NCBI GenBank assembly: GCA_963070105.1
Contig: OY718806.1
Span: 3,072,865 to 3,136,864, forward strand
Origin: Litomosoides sigmodontis
Lineage: Eukaryota; Nematoda; Chromadorea; Rhabditida; Onchocercidae
DNA: 64,000 bases
Direction: 5' to 3'
The notes below the pieces were generated by a model, which was given only the letters and a program-made list of their open reading frames with translations, was not told where the DNA came from and made no database searches. The translations under genes were made by a program, and so were the position numbers. Of the stretch, positions 51,560-64,000 are shown in pieces (position 1 is the stretch's first letter; each line of letters opens with the position of its first letter).

Positions 51560-54028
51560 ATTTGAAAAACAATTATAAAATGAATATCAATATTCATATT
51601 AGGTTTGGAAAAAATATGAAAATAATTCGTACATCTCTAGCGTTTTTGCAGACACATTCAAATGATCCCGTCAACCGCGAAATAATTGACACATACACGA
51701 AAAGTTGGCGGCAAGCTAGTAATGACATAAAGCATCAACCCACTTATTTAGACTGACAAAATGACAAAGGGATTTTTTTTATTTAGACTGACAAAATGAC
51801 AAAGGATGTTACGGATATCAAGCAATAACTTATTGATACTCCAGCTTATAAACCGAGCTATACAAAATGTAAATGAGTTTGGACTCCTCATCAACTCATA
51901 AATAAAAACGTAAAACCTCCACTAAGTTAGAATGCAAATCGACACAGGAACACTTGACTCATCATAGCGTCTTTGGAAGCAGTGCATTCTTCCTTAGCTA
52001 ACATCGATGTCCGACGCTAAAACAGTCACGAAAAGTAATTACCTGAATAATCAAATAATATCCAGAAACCTTAACGAAAAATAACTCTTTGAGGTGACAC
52101 GTTACACTTCACTTTAACATAAGACGAATGGTAACTTCAGCTAACAGCAACTAACAGAATGGACATAGAGCCTATATTATCCTTGACTACCTGTTCCCAC
52201 CGTCCACTATCGTGAATCTAACTTCAATAGCATGCATTCATCATCGACATTATACCATTCACTCCGTGACTGTCATTTATTTTGCCTACGTAAAGTACCG
52301 CATCACCGGGTAATACTCTGATGAGCATTTGATCGTTTTATCCTACTAGGGTTTCAAAACATTTTCTGTTCTTGCATCGCGATTTTGCCAATAACTTTGG
52401 TCTCAAATACCACAATTCTTCGCAATTGCGTTGACAGTTTTTCGCAGTACAGAAATATCTGCAAGCATGCCGACAGCCTTCATACCGCATATTGATACTG
52501 TTCAAAATTTGTCACACACGCCCAAACAATTTGATGGGGTACAAACCCTCCAGCGCAAAGCAATGAATGTTGTCGATTATTTCAGTTCTTTTTTATTGGA
52601 TGCAATAATGAAATAAGTGAAATTAATATCAATAATGAGAAACAACAAAAAAATATATGCACGCCTGATCTGGTAAGCTTGATTAGATAATTTGAAAAAT
52701 AATACTACAAAATACAGCGCATTGAAAAAGGATAGATATTAAAGAAGTTGTAAACGTCAAGTGCAAAGAGACGTCCAAAGAGACATAAAATATAAAAAGA
52801 TCTATAAGGAACAAATGGGAATAAATGGTCAGAAAAATTCTCACATTTGAGATAATGACATAAACAATACGCATTCTACACTTACAAAAATACACTTAAT
52901 ATTTAAATTTACATAGGTGCGCACTAAAATATTAAAAATATAAAAATTTGAACGATGAATAGTGAAAAATTGTTCAAAAGCGAGTTATACTAGTATAATT
53001 AATTACTAATCTGTAAGGTACGACACTATTCGTGACGATGAAGTTCTAGTATCTCACAAATAAAGGCAGCCAAATCTGGAAAGTAACAATGAGGTTACTA
53101 ACCCATATTTCCCCCAATAGATTGCTCATATCTCTGTGATTTCTATAAGAAACAAGCAAGGTGTATTAATAGTTTAAAAAACCTATCTGACTTCTCCGTA
53201 TCCAAACAAATTATTGAAACGAGACCTAATTCATGAAGTTAATGAAAACAAATGATAATTCAATTGCAGTGAAAAATAATGAGACAGAATCGAATGTTCA
53301 ACTCCATGCAGTAAATTTCCGCGTTAAAATTTTTAAATAATTTCGGAATAAAATCCCTAAAATTGTTATAATAAAACAAGTGAGGTGTAAAGTCTATAGG
53401 CAGAATCTTCAATTATGTGAAAAAGCAAATAAAACGTATCAAAATAAGCAGCAGTAACTATTTCTAAACCTGTTCGATGGCTCACAAAAAATGAGGGAGA
53501 CAAAAGATGAGTAAGGAGGAGGGAATGACCAACATAAAATGCGAGGCCATCACAATTATTTTCAATTTTGATTCCGAAAGCAGACGCGAGTTTGGTCAAA
53601 TAACAAATTACATACTATCTGGAGGAAAAAAATAGCCATAACCTATATCAACACTTGAAAAGGTTGACTTGACAACAGCTCCAACAAGAAAATTCGAAAC
53701 ATCCGTACAACAGAAATGATAGAAATGCTGACAGTGGCACTTTACAGAGAAGAGTGAAAATTCGAAATAAAAAACATGGGTAATAAGTCAGGTTAGTGGA
53801 TTCATCGCAAACAAGTAATGACGACGGAAGAAGTTAACTGTAACCCAACGTCAAACGATGGAATGCTGAAGCAACAAGGTATTACACTTCCCGACAATAC
53901 GAATCAAATCGATCCGAATTTTTCAATGATTAAAAACAAACGAATAAAGAGACAATGATGCTCAGGTTTCAACAAGCGCAGTGCCTCATTTCACTCCACT
54001 GATTCGTCATATTACCAGTATTTTGCCG
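51560..54028. other. Intergenic region between GPAT and pantothenate kinase
   Basis: 2.5 kb, AT-rich. Contains the direct repeat at 51747-51804. Plus frame 52431-52616 and minus frame 53366-53599 have no recognised family. No RNA gene is seen. Confidence 0.45.
51747..51804. repeat. Near-perfect direct repeat, about 25 bases
   Basis: ATTTAGACTGACAAAATGAC followed by AAAGG occurs at about 51747 and again at about 51781, with a period of 34 and a T-rich spacer. A recent local duplication or slippage product. Confidence 0.8.
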
Positions 54029-57767
<3,739 letters not shown>

Positions 57768-60532
57768 TGAGGCTGCTGAGCAGTTCAGCTTCAGTGTATC
57801 GCTGCATAGCGCTGTGAGCCACAGAAGCGTGGGAACGAGAATTTGTTGCTTTCTACACAATGCGTGTTGTGTCGAGTTAGGCCATACGCTTCACTTCCAG
57901 TTACGCCTTTCACCGTTGTAACTACCGGCACTTCGCGAACATGTTAGTAAACATTGAAAAAGCGGGGAAGCAAGCACTACTGCACTTGCGAGGAGGATCA
58001 CCACGTGATGACGACATCAGTGTGTTCGATTTCTGTTGCTACCTAACGCTCCTCACTGCGGGACAACAAGCAACAAAAGATTTCGGGAAGGAGCGCATTG
58101 GGTAGAATTAATTTCACTTTTCATATCGTTTTCCAAAAATGAACAGCATGGTGCAGTGACTCGACTCTCACAGATAGAATTCTTCAAACTTCAACTGGCA
58201 CATTCCACGCTTCGTTATCTATTTCCGACGAGTAATGTTCATCACCTTAACATTACAAGTTGAACGATTTCGATACAAAATTACTTTTTGCAAAAAGCAC
58301 TGTCAAATTGCAACGCTGCTTTTTGGTGTCAAATTGAAATGCTTTCTTGCAACGCACGATTTTGAAATGATTGCACTTCGGGTCATTTTTGATTTTCTAG
58401 CACTAGTGATGGGGAGGATTCAGAGTTGCTCACAAGACTGGCTTTTTGCCATTACCGGTTTTGTTTGTCGTATCAGAAGAGGTTGTTACAGCTGTCAAAT
58501 AAAGTAAGCGAAACAGTGTGAGCAGCATTTTCATATTTTTCAACATGAAAGCAAAAGCACTAGAAAATGGAGGAAAGAAATTGTGCCTTTATAATTTCCT
58601 GTCAGCAAAATTGCACTGCAAAGGCAACATCGCGAATGGGCATCGTTATGAAGTAAATTCAATTTTAGTGTTAAAAAAAATGCTAGTTGGTAATGATAGC
58701 AAATGACAAGGAGCAATCACGAAGAGCAAAATGATTTCGATAGATGTTGTAAGCTACTGAGTTGCGCGAATTACACGGAAACGTGTAATAGGCTATCGAA
58801 AAAGTTTTACACTTTGTAGGTGGAATGAATGAAATTTTGTCAGAAGATTTTTGTATTGTTCCGTGGAGGTAAAAATTCAAATAAACAATTCCCAAAAATT
58901 TCTTTATATCAGTGGAATTTATTGCGTAAAAAAATGTGACAACGCTTGAAAGGAGAATCGGTTAAGTATAAGCTTGAAAGGAGGTTGCGTATTTTATATT
59001 GCACACCTCTATCTTATCATTTTGGAATGTCATGAGTGATAAAGTCACTCCTATTCATATAACATGGCTCCTTCTACGGTTTTCCATTGACGAATGGCAC
59101 TTTTTCATTATCAATGGTTTGTAGAGAACGTCAGCAGCAAACTCTAAAATTTCCGTTTGCTAAGTGTTACATTTACAGTTCAGCCAGAGACTTTGATTTT
59201 TTTTTTGGAAGCTATAACTTCTTTCACCAACATTTACCTATGAATGTTCAGTCAACCTATCAGGAAAGATTTCTGACGTGAACATTTAGCATTTCGTACT
59301 TTGATCAATTTTTATTAAGCGAAACAATGAATTTGAGACATTGAAAATAAATGCAATTGGCAAATTCTAACAGATAAATTTGTATTTTTTTTTTTTGGAA
59401 AACTTATGAGATCGTTTTCTCAAATATCATCCACTAAACTCACTTGACATTTCGAAATTTGCACGTTAATTAGATGGATGATCGGAACGAGCAACATATT
59501 TTCAGAAGAGTTGAAAGAAAAGGAAGTAAAAAATGAGAATGCGCAAGAGGAAAAGGGAAGAAGGAAAGGCGGTGACAACGGAGTGCCATTTTAGGGCTGT
59601 GTTTTCCATATTTTTGTTGGGTAGTTTTGACAGTTTAAAGTTTGCTAGAAAAAAAAATGCGAAATTGTCCTAGTGATATGACTGATGACAAATGACACAG
59701 ATGGCAGATATTTTTTCTACATTATTCTCATTATTTCTTTCGAGCTTCTTCTTTTTGCTCAATTCTTCTTGCTTGCTCATGTCGCTTGTTGTTGCGGGCG
59801 ATCTGTGGGAAGCAGCTTAGCTAGCATATGCAACAAGTGGCTCCTGCCGTAATTTAGTTTCTACGATTAAGACGAATTTGTTCAGGCACGGATAGTCATG
59901 TTAAGTAGCAGAGAGCAGGTAAACTCAATTGTTGCTACCTGCGGCACTACTACTTAGAATGACGCATCCTCAAGGATTGTTTCCAGGATAACTTGATTAT
60001 TCCTCTGAGTTGAGCCTAGTGTATTTTTAGAGTAATTGTAATTTGACTATGAAATCTTAAAATTGGGAAATTGAAATTTCGAAAAAGGGTAGTGTACTTT
60101 ACTTTTACGTAATGTGTGATTTTTGTCGATAACATTTTTTTCAGGTAACTTAAACAGAATTGGAAACTAGCTTTAAATCGTATTAATAATTCCAAAAAGG
60201 CACTCATATTGCTGTATTTGAAAAAAAAGGAAAAAAACTAAATGCAATTAGCAGTTAGAATAGGCAAAAGGAAAAGGCTCAAACACATAGCCGGCAAATG
60301 TGCCAAAGTATGATACACTGGCTTCATACTGACATCCACGCAAATCCATGAACTTCTATAATCCTACTAGGGACAAAACAGTTGACCGCTCGAGAAATTG
60401 GCTGTTAGTTGAACTGACTAGCTTAACTGCTATTATGAACTGTAATTCAAAATAGAGGGATGGATTAAAACTAACAAATTCCATATTGGAGAAACCAAAA
60501 AGAGAAACCTACTCGGTTTGAATGAAACATCT

Positions 60533-60572
<40 letters not shown>

Positions 60573-62885
60573 GGAAGGGAGATAAATACAGAGCAGCTAG
60601 GATAATATAAATTGACTAAACAGATATAGATAGCTGGGCTATTTGGATGAGAGATGAGCGTGTTCTCGCAAAACATTTTCTGTGTTGTATGAACAACTGC
60701 GTTCATCACGTAACTATTTTTCCGAACACTTCCAACTACTCCCCCATCATTCCATATCTGATAACTGCCAATCAGTCATAGTCGTTCATATTAATTCTGT
60801 CAAGCAAAAACAGAAAAAAAATTCGAAAGGAAGGAATTGAGTTAAACATCGCACAGCAGCGAAAGTTCTCCTCCATTCAAAAAAAAAAATCACCAACAAA
60901 AACAAATTTCTCGGGATGTTCCAGGGAGAAAATACAGGGCAGTTCAGGCTTAGTGATGATGTAACCAGTCGTTAAGAAAACTATGGAAGAAAGGAAGGGT
61001 CCAAAAAACCTGACTGACTACTTTACAGAACTGGAATAATGGAACTATTTTCTGGATAGTTCAACATGGCTGATTTTTTTTCCTTGTAATAATTCTAAAT
61101 ACTTGGATCATTGGAAATAAATGAGTAAATGCAAGTGACACACCACTTTTAAAAAGTGAATTTAAAACCCAACATTTAATCCGTTTGCAACTTCAAGTTA
61201 CATTTTTTTGTGAAGAAAAAAAAAAGTGAAAACAGTGGATAACGAAAATATAACATTTTATGCTGAATGTTTGGGAAGATTGTGCGTCGCTTCAAAAATA
61301 CAAACATTTTTTCGCTTACTTTTTTTTTTAAATCGTTTCAAAATTCCATGCAATGATAAGAAACCTCAATTTCATGGTCTTCCACATCAACAAAACGAGT
61401 GCTTTTATTTGATAAAGGAATTGATGGGAATGTGAGTGAGAGAGGAATGGATCGTTGTTAAATAAGCGCGTACGATATGTTTACATTGCTCTATTATCAT
61501 AAAAAATTTTGGCAGTTTTTCGTTCACAAGGATTGTTAAAATATAACTTTGTATGATAGATGGATGGAACGGAAAAGCGGAAGAGGACGGCAACGATACG
61601 TTGTCCAGCACTGTACCAACACCGCTTTGCTAGCTACCTAGCTAGCAAGCTTGTCGTCGTTTGCACAGATGCTTAGTTGCTTACATGAAGCGCCGCTCAT
61701 TTCTCTCCTTCTACAATAATCATCATTTTCATCCTTTCACTATAGATTTATCGAAATGCACGAAGACATGAAAATTACGCTCAAATTATATATGCCATTT
61801 TATACGTCTCCTCTTCTTTTTTTTCCGTTTTCAATTTATTACATCTAAAGCTATCAGCAATCATTACTTGAATTTTTTTCTTTTGTTTATTTCTCAATAC
61901 TAATACCAAAATGCAAAAAGTTTTAGTCGGTCAGAACACTGTAATAAATTATTTCGCCATTATTAAAGGAAATTCAAATCAAACTATTCCATTCGTTGAT
62001 GTTATCCATCATTCGCTACATTGATATGCTAATGGATGTGCTTGTTGAAATATTTCAGATAACCACATAGAATGGCTTAACTTTGATTAACTTAAGTAAA
62101 AATCCTTGACGATTACCGATGTTCTGGGAAAATTCAAGAATATTTCCGCATCACACGTCATTAATTTTCATTTAATTATTTGTTTGAAGTAAAAACTGGC
62201 AAAAATGCAATGAGCGAAGTCTGTTCAATTTCAGAATTGTTTTTGCTAATTTCCTTTGAATACGCACCATTGAGAGACGAAAGACAAGAAGTTAACGAAT
62301 TTTTGACAAATAATATATCAACAAAAGTTCATTTCAATCATATTTTTCAAACTTTGAAATTTCACTAATCCAGATGATATTTGAAAATATTTTGAAGCGC
62401 TTTCCACGGGCTTTATTACAATAGCACGTCAAACATGAAAAAACACAAATTGAACAAAATGATAACATTGGTTCTGAAAATTCATTGACTAAACAGTGAC
62501 TTTGCAACAATCGTTTTATTATTTATTCTAAAAATTGCAAAATTGATGAATTTATACTGATAGAGGTATTGGAATGGTGCGATCCTTTTTTGTGTTAAAA
62601 AGATAACTGCTTATTCACTTGCTAGTTTTAAAATGTTTTAAAATAAAACCTACTACCTATCAATTTCAAAAATCCTGGTGAAATTGTATCAGTATTAGTA
62701 TTTCATGGAATTGAAAAAAAACATTATGGCTCATTCTTAAAGACTTCTAATTTTAGAGCTCAATCATTTTACTGATATATTCCTAAGTGATTGCTGCTAT
62801 CTCTTATTTTTTAACGCCAATAAAATTTGTGAGAAAATGTTAACTATTGTTTCCAAATAATTAGTGATTAGCAAATAACAATGGC
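57768..62885. other. 5-kb region upstream of pantothenate kinase; no gene seen
   Basis: The first part should hold the pantothenate kinase promoter (a CACGTG lies at about 58000). Plus frames at 58036-58263, 58235-58507 and 59087-59281 have no recognised family or splice partners. An AG repeat lies at 60533-60578. Several A8-A10 runs. Confidence 0.45.
60533..60578. repeat. (GA)n tract
   Basis: GA-rich run with two interruptions, in intergenic DNA. Confidence 0.9.
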
Positions 62886-62886
62886 A

Positions 62887-64000
<1,114 letters not shown>

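Overview
The window looks like AT-rich nematode nuclear DNA. It has short to medium GT-AG introns, protein families whose closest recognisable relatives are Caenorhabditis elegans genes (an EGL-15-like FGF receptor, a LIN-45-like Raf), likely trans-splice acceptors just upstream of some start codons, and long simple repeats. A clade III (spirurid or filarial-type) nematode is my guess from base composition and gene structure; it is inference only. There are no bacterial, plasmid or viral features. All gene models were joined by hand from reading frame, splice-site motifs and intron phase.

Layout. (1) 942-9415, minus: an FGF receptor tyrosine kinase (egl-15 type), about 1442 residues in the full join, with a large insert between Ig1 and Ig2 made of two phase-1/phase-1 exons, and a polyglutamine tail. 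(2) 9.4-16.5 kb: no gene recognised; microsatellites. (3) 16483-20497, minus, with probable 5' exons out to 22496: a protein that joins three cysteine-rich CXC-type zinc modules to a domain carrying the AID/APOBEC-type cytidine deaminase signature (H-V-E, 28 residues, P-C-x4-C, then the typical C-terminal half). This is the most interesting gene here. (4) 24570-31270, plus: Rab3 GTPase-activating protein catalytic subunit, 20 exons, 950 residues. (5) 32834-35259, minus: a divergent protein tyrosine phosphatase with an intact active-site loop but changed accessory loops. (6) 35.3-42.3 kb: no supported gene. (7) 42306-46642, minus: Raf kinase (lin-45 type) with RBD, C1, 14-3-3 sites and kinase domain. 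(8) 48731-51537, minus: ER glycerol-3-phosphate acyltransferase of the GPAT3/4 type. (9) 54029-57767, minus: pantothenate kinase. (10) 57.8-64 kb: no gene; ends in more than 1.1 kb of (ATA)n that runs off the window.

Functional links. The FGF receptor and Raf lie in the same receptor tyrosine kinase-Ras-MAPK pathway in worms, but they are about 33 kb apart and this is probably chance. Pantothenate kinase (CoA synthesis) and GPAT (which uses acyl-CoA) are adjacent on the same strand with Raf, but gaps of 2.1-2.5 kb are too long for a usual nematode operon.
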